Position numbers and translations under genes: made by a program. DNA of 64,000 bases from JAGSOU01 sp049974865. GTDB taxonomy: Bacteria > Pseudomonadota > Alphaproteobacteria > Rhodobacterales > Rhodobacteraceae. The notes under the pieces were generated by a model. It had not been told where the DNA came from. It did not search any database and saw only the letters and a program-made list of their open reading frames with translations. Below, piece by piece: positions 1 through 8,522 of the stretch (positions are counted from its first letter, which is position 1; each line of letters opens with the position of its first letter). Location of the stretch: NCBI GenBank assembly GCA_049974865.1, contig JBNGCX010000015.1, forward strand, positions 1-64,000, given 5' to 3'.

Positions 1-90
1 CTCCCCCCGGGAGGGCGCTTTGGCGATGGCGTCCGCCGCTCAACCGTTGTGCGGGGCTTTTCAATAAAGCGCCGAGCACAGGCGTACCGT

Positions 91-114
91 CGCGCCCACC
101 CAGGGTCGGGCGCG
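91..114 (-). terminator. GC-rich hairpin downstream of the first gene
   Basis: Perfect 7-bp inverted repeat, CGCGCCC at 91-97 and GGGCGCG at 108-114, with a 10-nt loop. It lies 25 nt past the stop of the minus-strand gene ending at 140. There is no T-tract, so it may be a weak or factor-assisted terminator. I see no gene in the first 139 bases. Confidence 0.3.
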
Positions 115-139
115 GCCGTCCGTTCTACGGATTTCGCGC

Positions 140-646
140 TTAGACCTGAACCACCCCGACCACGTAGTTCTTGCCATAGGCTTTCGCGCAGCGCGGGCAG
201 GTGGTGTAGAAGAAATAGACCGCCTTGGGCTCATGCCCCTTGGCGCGGGCCAGGGCCTGCATCTCGTCGTACCAGTTCTTGGCCTCGCGATAGGGCCCTT
301 CGAAGACCTTGGTCAGGAAGGTGCCCGAGAGGGTGACCATCTCTTCGCCCGGCACGGGCTTCGCGGCCGAGAACAGGTGCTCGGCCTGCCAGGGCGAGAG
401 ATCGCGACTGAGCACGATGATGTCGTCCATATCCATCGCGCCGCTTTCCTCCATCCGGGTCTGCACGCGGGTGAAGACCCGGCCCATGTCCACAGGCACA
501 TGCATCACCGAGCGGGTGGTGGCGCGCAGGAAGAGCTTGTCGTCGAACTTCAACTCCTGCCCGTCCCACCCCTCGGGGTTGAATCGTGGGCAGCAGCCGG
601 TGGTGTTGACGCTGGTGTCGTAATGGGGAAGCGCGTTGGTCTGCAT
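140..646 (-). CDS. conserved hypothetical protein with CxxC motif
   Basis: A 168-residue soluble protein with no signal peptide or membrane segment. Cysteines cluster at both ends: an early TTGCCPRF segment around residue 17 and a CPRC pair near residue 150, which could bind a metal. It resembles a family that I remember as conserved in Rhodobacterales and sometimes labelled hydrolase without evidence. A GGAGG lies 8 nt before the ATG at 646 and only 2 nt before an alternative ATG at 652, so 646 is preferred. Function unknown. Confidence 0.7.
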   Translation of the reverse strand: MQTNALPHYDTSVNTTGCCPRFNPEGWDGQELKFDDKLFLRATTRSVMHVPVDMGRVFTRVQTRMEESGAMDMDDIIVLSRDLSPWQAEHLFSAAKPVPGEEMVTLSGTFLTKVFEGPYREAKNWYDEMQALARAKGHEPKAVYFFYTTCPRCAKAYGKNYVVGVVQV

Positions 647-754
647 GGGCATGTCCTCCGCCTGGAAGTCTAGCATATCCGGGGGGGTGCGGATATCCGC
701 GGGGCCGGTGCAACCCACTTGACCGGGCCGGGCGGGGCGGGCAAAGCAGGGCCG

Positions 755-1486
755 ATGGCGAAAAGGGCGAAATCCTCCAGACCGCGCAGGGCGAAACCGC
801 CGGTGCAGCGGGTGCGGCCGCTGCGCGTTGCGCGGCGCTGGGCGCTGCGCGCGGCGGCGGCGCTGTTCCTGCTGGTTGTGGCGGTGATGCTGCTGCTGCG
901 CTTCGTCAACCCGCCGATCACCCACACCATCTGGGCCGAGCAGCGCCGGCTGGGCGCGGTGGAGCGGCAATGGGTGCCCATCGAGGAGATCGCCCCGGTA
1001 GCCCTGCGCGCCGTCGTCGCCGCCGAGGACGCCAATTTCTGCACCCATTGGGGATTCGACATGGGCGCGATCCGCGACGCGATCGAGGCGGGCGCGCGGC
1101 GGGGCGGCTCCACGATCAGCCAGCAGACGGTGAAGAACGTCTTCCTCTGGCAGGGGCGGAGTTGGCCGCGCAAGGCGCTGGAGGCGCTGCTGACGCCGCT
1201 GATGGAGGCGCTCTGGCCCAAGCGGCGGATCTTGGAGGTCTATGTCAACGTGGCCGAGTTCGACGAGGGGGTATTCGGCATCGGGGCGGCGGCGCGGCGC
1301 TATTTCGGGGTGACGGCGGACAGGCTGAGCCCGGCGCAGGCGGCGCGGCTGGCGGCGGTGCTGCCCAACCCCAAGGGGCGTGACGCGGCCAACCTGCCCG
1401 CCGGGCTGCGCCAGCGCGCGGCCGGCATCATGGACGGGGCGGCGACGATCGAGGCGGATGGCCGCTCATCCTGCTTCGAGAGTTGA
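755..1486 (+). CDS. mtgA: monofunctional biosynthetic peptidoglycan transglycosylase
   Basis: Glycosyltransferase family 51 enzyme that polymerises lipid II into glycan strands at the periplasmic face of the inner membrane. The 243-residue protein has a basic N-terminus, one membrane anchor at about residues 30-52, then the GT51 motifs: EDANFCTHWGFD (catalytic Glu in the ED pair), GGSTISQQTVKN and the downstream R-K-x-x-E-like helix. No transpeptidase domain follows, which separates it from class A PBPs. The ATG at 755 follows an AGGG; an in-frame ATG at 719 would add 12 residues of low-complexity sequence and is less likely. Confidence 0.93.
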   Translation: MAKRAKSSRPRRAKPPVQRVRPLRVARRWALRAAAALFLLVVAVMLLLRFVNPPITHTIWAEQRRLGAVERQWVPIEEIAPVALRAVVAAEDANFCTHWGFDMGAIRDAIEAGARRGGSTISQQTVKNVFLWQGRSWPRKALEALLTPLMEALWPKRRILEVYVNVAEFDEGVFGIGAAARRYFGVTADRLSPAQAARLAAVLPNPKGRDAANLPAGLRQRAAGIMDGAATIEADGRSSCFES

Positions 1487-1543
1487 AATGACGGCCCGCA
1501 CGCGGCAATAGAGGGGACACTTTCCAACGATATCGGCTGCGTC

Positions 1544-2209
1544 ATGAACCGTCTGTTCCACGTCCCCCTCTCTCCGTTTTCGCGCAAGGTGCGGCTGGTG
1601 CTCGCCGAGAAGAAGATCGAGGTGGAGCTGGTCGAGGAACGCTACTGGGAGCGCGACAGCGATTTCCTGCGCCGCAACCCGGCGGGCAAGGTGCCGGTGC
1701 TGAAGATGGACAACCGGCTGATGAGCGAAAGCCAAGCCATCTGCGAGTATATCGAGGAAACCAACCCCGCCCCCGCGCTGATGCCCGTCACCCCGGCCGA
1801 GCGTTGCGAGGTGCGCCGCCTGGTGTTCTGGTTCGACGACAAGTTCCACAACGAGGTGACGTCGAAGCTGCTGTATGAGCGGGTGAACAAGAAGGTGATG
1901 GGCCTGGGCTATCCGGACAGCCGCAATGTCAAGGCCGGGGCGGCGCAGATCAAGTTCCACCTCGATTACATGGGCTGGCTGCTGGACCAGCGGCGCTGGC
2001 TGGCGGGCGACCAGATGAGCCTGGCCGATTTCGCGGCCGCCGCGCACCTGTCCTGCCTGGATTACATCAGCGACGTGGACTGGAACCGCAACGCCAACGT
2101 CAAGGACTGGTACGCCAAGATCAAGTCGCGCCCGGCGTTCCGCGGGATCCTGGCCGACCAGGTTCCGGGTTTCCCGCCGCCGCCGCATTACGCGGACCTG
2201 GATTTTTGA
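1544..2209 (+). CDS. glutathione S-transferase family protein
   Basis: A 221-residue cytosolic protein with the GST layout: an N-terminal thioredoxin-like domain (about 1-78; SPFSRKVRLVLAEK helix, the cis-proline motif GKVPVL near residue 51 and the glutathione gamma-Glu site SESQAI near 62-67), then an all-alpha C-terminal domain. The natural substrate cannot be told from sequence. Its stop codon overlaps the possible TTG start of queG. Another GST gene lies at 30540-31148. Confidence 0.88.
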   Translation: MNRLFHVPLSPFSRKVRLVLAEKKIEVELVEERYWERDSDFLRRNPAGKVPVLKMDNRLMSESQAICEYIEETNPAPALMPVTPAERCEVRRLVFWFDDKFHNEVTSKLLYERVNKKVMGLGYPDSRNVKAGAAQIKFHLDYMGWLLDQRRWLAGDQMSLADFAAAAHLSCLDYISDVDWNRNANVKDWYAKIKSRPAFRGILADQVPGFPPPPHYADLDF

Positions 2210-3303
2210 GCGGAGAACGGAATAAGGGGAGGCTGTCTGCCCCCCCCGGCCTGCCGGCCTCCCCCCCCGAGGATATTTCCGAACAGAAGAAGGCGCTGGA
2301 GGCGCGGGCGCTGGAGGAAGGGTTCTCGAAGTGCCGGGTGGCGCGGCCCGACGCGATTCCGCAGGCGGCGGGGCGGCTGGCGGAGTTCGTGGCGCTGGGG
2401 CGGCACGGGCAGATGCGCTGGATGGAAGAGCGGATGCACTGGCGCGGGGACCCGGCGGCGCTGTGGCCCGAGGCGCGCTCGGTCATCATGCTGGCGGAGA
2501 TGTACACGCCGGAGCACGATCCGCTGAAGCTGCTGGAACGGAAGGACCGGGGGGTGATCTCGGCCTATGCGCTGAACCGCGATTACCACGACGTGGTCAA
2601 GAAGCGGCTGAAGCGGGTCGGGCGGTGGCTGCTGGAGCGCTGGCCGGGGCACGAGATCAAGGTCTTCGTGGACACCGCCCCGGTGATGGAGAAGCCGCTG
2701 GCCGAGGCGGCGGGGCTGGGCTGGCAGGGCAAGCACACCAACCTGCTGGCGCGGGACCTGGGGAACTGGTTTTTCCTCGGCGCGATCTTTACCACGCTGG
2801 AGCTGGAACCGGACGCGCCGGAGCGGGAGCATTGCGGGTCGTGCCGGGCCTGCCTGGACATCTGCCCGACCGGGGCCTTTCCCGCGCCCTGGCAGTTGGA
2901 TGCCCGGCGCTGCATTTCCTACCTGACGATCGAGCACGCGGGGCCGGTGCACGAGGAGCTGCGCCCGCTGATGGGCAACCGGATCTATGGCTGCGACGAC
3001 TGCCTGGCCATCTGCCCCTGGAACAAGTTCGCGGCCGCGGCGCGGGAGGCGAAGTATCATGCCCGGCCCGACCTGGTGGCGCCGGAACTGGCCGAGCTGG
3101 CCATGCTGGACGATGCCGGGTTCCGGGCGCGATTCTCGGGCTCGCCCATCAAGCGGATTGGGCGGGGGCGCTTCGTGCGCAACGTGTTTTATGCCATTGG
3201 CAATTCCGGGAATCCGGCGTTGCGGGCGGTGGCGGCGCGGCTGGTGGAGGACGACGACCCGGTGGTGGCGGATGCCGCGCGCTGGGCCTGCGCGCGGCTG
3301 TAG
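2206..3303 (+). CDS. queG: epoxyqueuosine reductase
   Basis: Cobalamin-dependent iron-sulfur enzyme that reduces epoxyqueuosine to queuosine in tRNA, the last step of queuosine synthesis. Two 4Fe-4S cysteine clusters are visible (CGSCRACLDICP near residue 211 and CDDCLAICP near 263), followed by a HEAT-like C-terminal end. The start is unclear: the frame opens at a TTG at 2206 overlapping the previous stop, but the first 23 or so codons run through an intergenic repeat (2238-2293). Homology to usual QueG N-termini seems to begin near residue 24, where only an ATT (2275) is available. Confidence 0.9.
   Translation: MSGERNKGRLSAPPGLPASPPEDISEQKKALEARALEEGFSKCRVARPDAIPQAAGRLAEFVALGRHGQMRWMEERMHWRGDPAALWPEARSVIMLAEMYTPEHDPLKLLERKDRGVISAYALNRDYHDVVKKRLKRVGRWLLERWPGHEIKVFVDTAPVMEKPLAEAAGLGWQGKHTNLLARDLGNWFFLGAIFTTLELEPDAPEREHCGSCRACLDICPTGAFPAPWQLDARRCISYLTIEHAGPVHEELRPLMGNRIYGCDDCLAICPWNKFAAAAREAKYHARPDLVAPELAELAMLDDAGFRARFSGSPIKRIGRGRFVRNVFYAIGNSGNPALRAVAARLVEDDDPVVADAARWACARL
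2238..2293 (+). repeat. dispersed intergenic motif, copy 1
   Basis: Order of parts: GC-rich inverted repeat CCGG-cctg-CCGG, then CCTCC, a GAGGATATTT block, then CAGAAGAAGG. The same order occurs on the minus strand at 18677-18730. I recall this kind of motif as frequent between genes in Rhodobacterales; that is memory, not a search. Here it overlaps the 5' end of queG. Confidence 0.55.
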
Positions 3304-3310
3304 GCGCGCC

Positions 3311-4126
3311 TTACCGGGCGGGCATGGCGAAGGTCAGCGACGCCCAGAGCGAATGCCAGACCGGCCCCTGGGCGGGATCGTCGCTGCCGATGGCGCGCAT
3401 GGCCACCGAATCGAGCAGGTATTCATGGCCCGGCGCGACCGGCACCGCGGCCCGGCCCCGATCATCTAGGGTCAGGCGGGTGACGGTGACCGTGCCGGAG
3501 GGCGCCTTGTCGAACACCTCGAGCTGGGCGCCGGCGCGGGGCCGGCCCTGGTAGAGCACCTGGACCGGCAGCCCGCCGGGCAGGGCGTCGGTATAGGGGT
3601 TGGCCTGCGCGACGATCTCGATCTCCAGCCCCAGTGCGCGGTCGGTCCCCGCGCCGCCGCCCACGGCCACCAGCGCCTTGGCGAAGCGGCGGTAGGTTTC
3701 GGAAAACCCGGTCTGCGGCAGGCCGCGCGCGGCGTGGCAATCCAGCGTGTCGGGGAAGGCCTTATGGGTGACGAAATTCACGAATGTCTGCCACTCGGTA
3801 TAGGTCAGGCGGCGGTCCTCGGTTTCGTGGACGATCACCGTCAGGCCTTCGGCCGGGGCGGGCTGGGACAGGGCAGGGCGGTTGCCCATGCGGTTGCGGA
3901 CGGGGGTGAGTGTGTCGCCGGTGACGATTTCGAACCGGGCGAACCTGGCCGGGATGAAGGATTGGGCGGGACCCTCGAAATTCTGGCCCACGCGCAGGTC
4001 GGCGGAGATGGTCTCTCCGGGGGCGATCTGGTATCGGCCGGGCTCGATCCAGAATTCATGGGCCTGTGATGCGGCCACGCTAAGTAGCAGGCCAGCCGCG
4101 GCGAGAAGAGTCGGGATGATGTGCAT
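3311..4126 (-). CDS. DUF4198 family periplasmic protein
   Basis: A 271-residue exported protein: signal peptide of about 22 residues (LLAAAGLLLSVAASQA, cleavage before HEFW), then a beta-rich body typical of DUF4198. Members of this family are often linked to nickel or cobalt uptake. The HEFW start of the mature protein supplies a histidine that could bind metal. It is divergent from the HupE/UreJ-type gene at 4125, with the two ATG codons sharing one CATG. A GGAGG lies about 12 nt upstream. A role in metal supply with HupE is inference from context. Confidence 0.8.
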   Translation of the reverse strand: MHIIPTLLAAAGLLLSVAASQAHEFWIEPGRYQIAPGETISADLRVGQNFEGPAQSFIPARFARFEIVTGDTLTPVRNRMGNRPALSQPAPAEGLTVIVHETEDRRLTYTEWQTFVNFVTHKAFPDTLDCHAARGLPQTGFSETYRRFAKALVAVGGGAGTDRALGLEIEIVAQANPYTDALPGGLPVQVLYQGRPRAGAQLEVFDKAPSGTVTVTRLTLDDRGRAAVPVAPGHEYLLDSVAMRAIGSDDPAQGPVWHSLWASLTFAMPAR

Positions 4127-5288
4127 GGGAAATCGGGCCTCCGCTTTGACCGGGAAGCTGTCATGGGGCTGGCTGAAGTCAAGCCTGCTGGTTCTGCTGG
4201 CGGGTCTGTTTCTGATCCGGCCGCTGGCCGCGCACGAGGTGCAGCCCGCGGTGGCGGATGCCGAGGTGGGGGCGGAGGCGCTGCGGCTGGAGATCCGGCT
4301 GACCCTGGAGGCGCTGGCGGCGGGCGTCGATCTGAACGGGCTGGGCGACACCAACGAGTCGCCGCTTTCCGGCTTCTACGACCAGAAGCGCCGCCTGCCG
4401 CCCGATGCGCTGGAGCAGGATTTCCGCGCCCGGTGGGGGCAGGTGCGGCAAGGCATCGTCATCGAGAGCGGCGGTGTGCGGGTGACGCCCGAGATACTGG
4501 ACCTGCGCATCCCCGAGGTGGGCAATCCGGAGCTGCCGCGCGAATCGGTCCTGGTGCTGGGGGCGGACCTGCCGCCCGGCGACGCGCCGGTGCGGATCGG
4601 CTGGTGGGCGCAATACGGGCCGCTGGTGCTGCGCCAGGCGGGCGAGGGGGACGAGCTGTATACCGGCTACCTGACCGGCGGGGCGCTGAGCGATCCGCTG
4701 CCGCGGCAGGGCGTGGCGCAGGTCGGCGCGCTGCGGGAATTCGGCCGCTACGTCGTTCTGGGGATCGAGCATATCGTGCCCAAGGGGCTCGACCATATCC
4801 TGTTCGTGCTGGGGCTGTTCTTTTTCTCGCTGCATGTCAGGCCGCTGCTGATGCAGGTGACGGCCTTTACCCTTGCCCACACCACCACGCTGGCGCTGGC
4901 GGTTCTGGGGCTGGTCTCGGTGCCCGCGGCGATCGTCGAGCCGCTGATCGCGGCCTCGATCACCTATGTGGCGGTGGAGAACGTCTTGCATCCCAGGCTG
5001 AGCTGGTGGCGGACGGTGATCGTCTTTGGCTTCGGGTTGCTGCACGGGCTGGGCTTCGCCAGCGTGCTGGGCGAGATCGGGCTGGACCCGGGGCAGCTGA
5101 TCGCGGGGCTGATCGGGTTCAACGTGGGGGTCGAGATCGGCCAGCTCGTCGTGATCGCGGCGGCGTTTTTCGCGGTCGGCTACTGGTTCGGAGACCGGCC
5201 CTGGTATCGGGCGCGTATCGCCGTTCCGGCCTCGGTGGCGATCGCGCTGGTGGGGGCATGGTGGGTAGTGCAGCGTGTGTTCCTCTGA
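4125..5288 (+). CDS. HupE/UreJ family membrane protein
   Basis: A 387-residue protein with a signal-like N-terminus (LLVLLAGLFLIRPLAA, then HEVQ), a periplasmic domain of about 190 residues and a C-terminal membrane domain with about six helices. The membrane part holds the family histidine motifs GIEHIVPKGLDHILF, LAHTTTLAL and LLHGLGFA. HupE/UreJ proteins are nickel/cobalt permeases or urease/hydrogenase accessories; no hydrogenase or urease gene is in the window. Start chosen at the ATG at 4125; a TTG at 4146 is an alternative. Confidence 0.82.
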   Translation: MGNRASALTGKLSWGWLKSSLLVLLAGLFLIRPLAAHEVQPAVADAEVGAEALRLEIRLTLEALAAGVDLNGLGDTNESPLSGFYDQKRRLPPDALEQDFRARWGQVRQGIVIESGGVRVTPEILDLRIPEVGNPELPRESVLVLGADLPPGDAPVRIGWWAQYGPLVLRQAGEGDELYTGYLTGGALSDPLPRQGVAQVGALREFGRYVVLGIEHIVPKGLDHILFVLGLFFFSLHVRPLLMQVTAFTLAHTTTLALAVLGLVSVPAAIVEPLIAASITYVAVENVLHPRLSWWRTVIVFGFGLLHGLGFASVLGEIGLDPGQLIAGLIGFNVGVEIGQLVVIAAAFFAVGYWFGDRPWYRARIAVPASVAIALVGAWWVVQRVFL

Positions 5289-5352
5289 GCCGCGGATTCG
5301 GCGCTGCGGGCGAGTCGTGCTAGGATGCCCGCCTGCGAAGGAGGAGACTGTC

Positions 5353-5541
5353 ATGAAGCGTCACATCTTTGACCATGACAAGCTGCGCAGCGACCGTGCC
5401 CGGGCCGGGCAGTTCCTGCAGATCGAGCGCAAGGCACGCGCGAATCCCGCCAGCAAGGAATTGCAGCGCCGCGCGCTGAGCGAGCCGGATACGGCGCGGC
5501 TGCGTGCCTTTCTGCGGATCGCGCGCGGCATAAGGGCCTGA
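5353..5541 (+). CDS. small hypothetical protein
   Basis: A 62-residue, strongly basic and arginine-rich soluble protein (MKRHIFDHDKLRSDRARAGQ at the start). An excellent ribosome binding site (GAAGGAGGAG) sits just upstream of the ATG, which supports it as real. It stands alone between the HupE-type and DMT genes. No domain recognised. Confidence 0.65.
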   Translation: MKRHIFDHDKLRSDRARAGQFLQIERKARANPASKELQRRALSEPDTARLRAFLRIARGIRA

Positions 5542-5617
5542 TCGCCATTCCAAAATCCGCCGACGGGTAGTAAGGGGAAAGGGGCGCCCCCATGTCGGGC
5601 CGCGCCGGAGGTCCGCC

Positions 5618-6541
5618 ATGCAACCCGCCCGCGCGATTCTTCTGACCCTGACCGCCGTCACCCTGTTCACGGCGATGGCGGCGCTGATCAAGGCCACCGC
5701 CGACCATGTGCCGCCGGGCGAGGCGGTGTTCTTCCGCTCGCTCTTCGCGCTGCCGGTGATCGTGGGCTGGCTGGTGATGCAGGGCGAGCTGCCCGCCAGC
5801 CTGAGGACGCGCGACCCGCTGGGCCATCTTTGGCGCGGGCTGATCGGCTGCACCGCGATGGGGCTGATGTTCGCGGGGCTGGGGCTGCTGCCGCTGCCCG
5901 AGGTCACGGCGATCGGCTTTGCCTCGCCGCTGTTGGTGGTGGTCTTCGCCGCGCTGCTGTTGGGCGAGAAGGTGCGGCTGTTTCGCATCGGCTCGGTGAT
6001 TCTGGGCCTCGTGGGGGTGCTGATCATCCTGAGCCCGCGGCTCTCGGCCTTCGGCGCGGGCGGGCTGGAACAGCGCGCGGCGCTGGGCGCGGTGGTGGTG
6101 CTGGCGGGGGCGGCCTGCCGGGCGCTGGCACAGATCCAGATCCGCCGCCTGGTGCAGAAGGAGCGCACGGCGACCATCGTCTTCTGGTTCTCGGTCACGG
6201 CGACGGTGCTGTCGCTGCTGACCGCGCCCTTCGGCTGGGTGATGCCGGCCCCGCGCGAGGCGCTGATGCTGGTCGTGGCGGGGCTGATCGGCGGGTTTGG
6301 CCAGATCGCGCTGACCTCGGCCTATCGCTATGCCGAGGCAGCGGTGATCGCGCCGTTCGACTATGCCTCCATGCTGCTGGCGCTGGCGGTGGGGTATTTC
6401 GTCTTCGCCGAGGTGCCGACGCCGACCATGCTGTTCGGCGCCGCGCTGATCATGGCCGCGGGTGGGCTGATCATGTGGCGCGAGCGCCAGCTTGGTCTGA
6501 AACGGGGCAAGGCGCGGCCCGGGATCACCCCGCAGGGTTGA
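5618..6541 (+). CDS. DMT family (EamA) transporter
   Basis: A 307-residue inner-membrane protein with about ten hydrophobic helices in two EamA-type halves, ending in a basic cytoplasmic tail. The first half contains the family's FFRSLFALP segment and a LLGEKV motif at the end of helix 4. EamA proteins export metabolites such as amino acids; the substrate is not predictable. A GGAGG precedes the ATG at good spacing. Similar transporters lie at 17808 and 53969. Confidence 0.87.
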   Translation: MQPARAILLTLTAVTLFTAMAALIKATADHVPPGEAVFFRSLFALPVIVGWLVMQGELPASLRTRDPLGHLWRGLIGCTAMGLMFAGLGLLPLPEVTAIGFASPLLVVVFAALLLGEKVRLFRIGSVILGLVGVLIILSPRLSAFGAGGLEQRAALGAVVVLAGAACRALAQIQIRRLVQKERTATIVFWFSVTATVLSLLTAPFGWVMPAPREALMLVVAGLIGGFGQIALTSAYRYAEAAVIAPFDYASMLLALAVGYFVFAEVPTPTMLFGAALIMAAGGLIMWRERQLGLKRGKARPGITPQG

Positions 6542-6549
6542 ACCCGCGT

Positions 6550-6577
6550 TTGCTTTACGTAGCGTCTGCGATATATT
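6550..6577 (+). promoter_or_regulatory. possible promoter for the sugar dehydrogenase operon
   Basis: TTGCTT at 6550-6555 and TATATT at 6572-6577 with a 16-nt spacer, about 80 nt before the dehydrogenase ATG. The match is by eye only. Confidence 0.3.
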
Positions 6578-6653
6578 GCCGCAGGGTCAGTGCGTGCTGC
6601 GCGCCGATTCTGGTCAAAAATAATAACCGACATCGACTTTTTGGGAGGATCAC

Positions 6654-7907
6654 ATGAAACGTGCACTTTTGTGCGCTGCGGCAGCCAGTTTGCTGTCCAG
6701 CCCGGTCTTGGCGCAATCGGCCGACGTGCCGGACAATCTGGAAAAGTTGTCAAACTTCCAGACCACTGGAGAGACGGAGTTCACCTTTGTCGAACAGGAT
6801 GGCGACTTCGCCGAGGGCATCAAGAAGAACCTGGAGCGGATCACGCTGCCCGACGGGTTCAAGATCGGCCTTTACGCTGTCGTCCCGGATGCCCGGCACA
6901 TGGCGGTGGGCCCGCAGGGCATCGTGACATTCGTCGGCACCCGCAAGGACAAGGTCTGGTCGGTCACCGACCGCAACAAGGACCGCGTCGCCGACGAGGT
7001 GAAGGATTTCGCGCCCTCGCTGAAATTCGCCATCCCGAACGGGCCGTGCTTCTCCAAGGACGGGTTCCTGTATATCGCCGAGCAGAACCGCGTGCTGCTG
7101 TTCCCGGCGGCGGAGTTCTTTTACGAAAGCCCCGACGTGGCGGCCTTCAACCTGGTGGCGCAGGGCGACCTGATCCCGCCGGAGGAGGAGAGCTACAATC
7201 ACACCGCGCGGGTCTGCAAGATCGGGCCGGACGGCAAGATCTACATCTCGCTGGGCCAGCCCTTCAACGTGCCCGCGGCCGAGAAGCTGGACCTCTACAA
7301 GAAATGGGGCATCGGCGGCATCATCCGCATGAACCTCGATGGCACCGGGCGCGAGGTCTATACCTACGGCATCCGCAACTCGGTCGGGCATGACTTCCAT
7401 CCCGAAACCGGCGATCTGTGGTTCACCGACAACCAGGTCGACGGCATGGGCGACGACATCCCGCCGGGCGAGCTGAACCACCAGACCGCGATGGGGCAGC
7501 ATTTCGGCTTCCCGTGGTATGGCGGCGGGGACGTCCGCACCAACGAATACAAGGGCGAGGAGCCGCCCGCCGACGTGGTGTTCCCGGCGGTGGAGATGGT
7601 GGCCCATGCCGCGGACCTGGGCATGACCTTCTACACCGGCAAGATGTTCCCGGCGAAATACAAGAACGCCATCTTCTCGGCCCAGCACGGGTCGTGGAAC
7701 CGCACCACGCCGGTGGGCGCGCGGGTCATGGTGACCTTCATCGACGATGAGGGCAACGCCACCGCGCAGCCCTTCGCCGAGGGCTGGATCGACGAGAACG
7801 GCGAATACCTGGGCCGCCCGGTGGACGTGGAGCAGTTGCGCGACGGCTCGCTTCTGGTCTCGGACGACCTGGCCGGCGCGATCTACCGCATCTGGTACGA
7901 AGGCTGA
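6654..7907 (+). CDS. PQQ-dependent sugar (sorbosone-type) dehydrogenase
   Basis: A 417-residue periplasmic protein: signal peptide of about 20 residues (cleavage after VLAQ), then a six-bladed beta-propeller of the soluble glucose/sorbosone dehydrogenase family. Family-like segments include LPDGFKIGLYA, GIRNSVGHDFHPETGDLWFTD, HQTAMGQHFGFPWY and AQHGSWNRT. Such enzymes oxidise aldoses or sugar aldehydes with PQQ and pass electrons to a cytochrome. The diheme cytochrome gene follows with a 1-nt overlap (TGATG), so the two are almost certainly co-translated. Substrate not known. GGGAGG precedes the ATG. Confidence 0.87.
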   Translation: MKRALLCAAAASLLSSPVLAQSADVPDNLEKLSNFQTTGETEFTFVEQDGDFAEGIKKNLERITLPDGFKIGLYAVVPDARHMAVGPQGIVTFVGTRKDKVWSVTDRNKDRVADEVKDFAPSLKFAIPNGPCFSKDGFLYIAEQNRVLLFPAAEFFYESPDVAAFNLVAQGDLIPPEEESYNHTARVCKIGPDGKIYISLGQPFNVPAAEKLDLYKKWGIGGIIRMNLDGTGREVYTYGIRNSVGHDFHPETGDLWFTDNQVDGMGDDIPPGELNHQTAMGQHFGFPWYGGGDVRTNEYKGEEPPADVVFPAVEMVAHAADLGMTFYTGKMFPAKYKNAIFSAQHGSWNRTTPVGARVMVTFIDDEGNATAQPFAEGWIDENGEYLGRPVDVEQLRDGSLLVSDDLAGAIYRIWYEG

Positions 7908-8479
7908 TGCGGGTCTTCATGGCAATGCTTCTCGGCGGGCTGACGCTCGCCGGGGGCGCCCTTGCGCAGGATGCAGAGGCCGGGCGCAAAGTGGCCGGGA
8001 TGTGCCGGACGTGCCACGGGCTGGACGGCTATGCGCAGATCCCCATCGCGCCGCATATCGGGGGCGAGCCCGCCGCCTATATCGAGGCGCAGCTCAGGGC
8101 CTTCCGCTCGGGCGCGCGGGTGCACGAGATGATGAGCGTGGTGGCCGCCGGGCTGTCGGACCAGCAGATCGCGGATGTCGCGGCCTGGTACGGCGCGCAC
8201 ACCGCCACCGCCGAGTTGCCCGCCGGGGCCGACCCGGAGGCCGCGCCGGAGCTGTGCGTCTCGTGCCACGGGGTGAACGGGATCGCGGTGCTGGAGGATG
8301 CGCCGAACCTGGCGGGCGAGACGAACATCTATATCGACACCCAGCTCAAGGCGTTCCGCACCGGCAAGCGCACGAACGACATCATGTCGCCGATCGCCGC
8401 CGATCTGAGCGACGAGGAAATGCGCGCCTATGCCGACTGGTACGCGGCGATGAAGCTGGAGATCGCGCCGCCCGAATGA
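7907..8479 (+). CDS. diheme c-type cytochrome (cytochrome c4-like)
   Basis: A 190-residue exported protein with a signal peptide (LLGGLTLAGGALAQ) and two similar cytochrome c domains. Heme-binding motifs are CRTCH near residue 37 and CVSCH near residue 118; each half also has a Met that may be the sixth ligand (EMMSVV, DIMSPI). The internal duplication fits the c4/c553 type. Overlap with the upstream PQQ-type dehydrogenase suggests it is that enzyme's electron acceptor. Confidence 0.88.
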   Translation: MRVFMAMLLGGLTLAGGALAQDAEAGRKVAGMCRTCHGLDGYAQIPIAPHIGGEPAAYIEAQLRAFRSGARVHEMMSVVAAGLSDQQIADVAAWYGAHTATAELPAGADPEAAPELCVSCHGVNGIAVLEDAPNLAGETNIYIDTQLKAFRTGKRTNDIMSPIAADLSDEEMRAYADWYAAMKLEIAPPE

Positions 8480-8493
8480 GGCCGGCATGGATT

Positions 8494-8515
8494 GCGGGGC
8501 CCGTGCGGGCCCCGC
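8494..8515. terminator. convergent-gene hairpin
   Basis: Perfect 9-bp stem GCGGGGCCC (8494-8502) / GGGCCCCGC (8507-8515) with a GTGC loop, centred between the convergent cytochrome (ends 8479) and ilvE (ends 8523) genes. It could act in both directions. No T-tract. Confidence 0.5.
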
Positions 8516-8522
8516 GGGCGCG

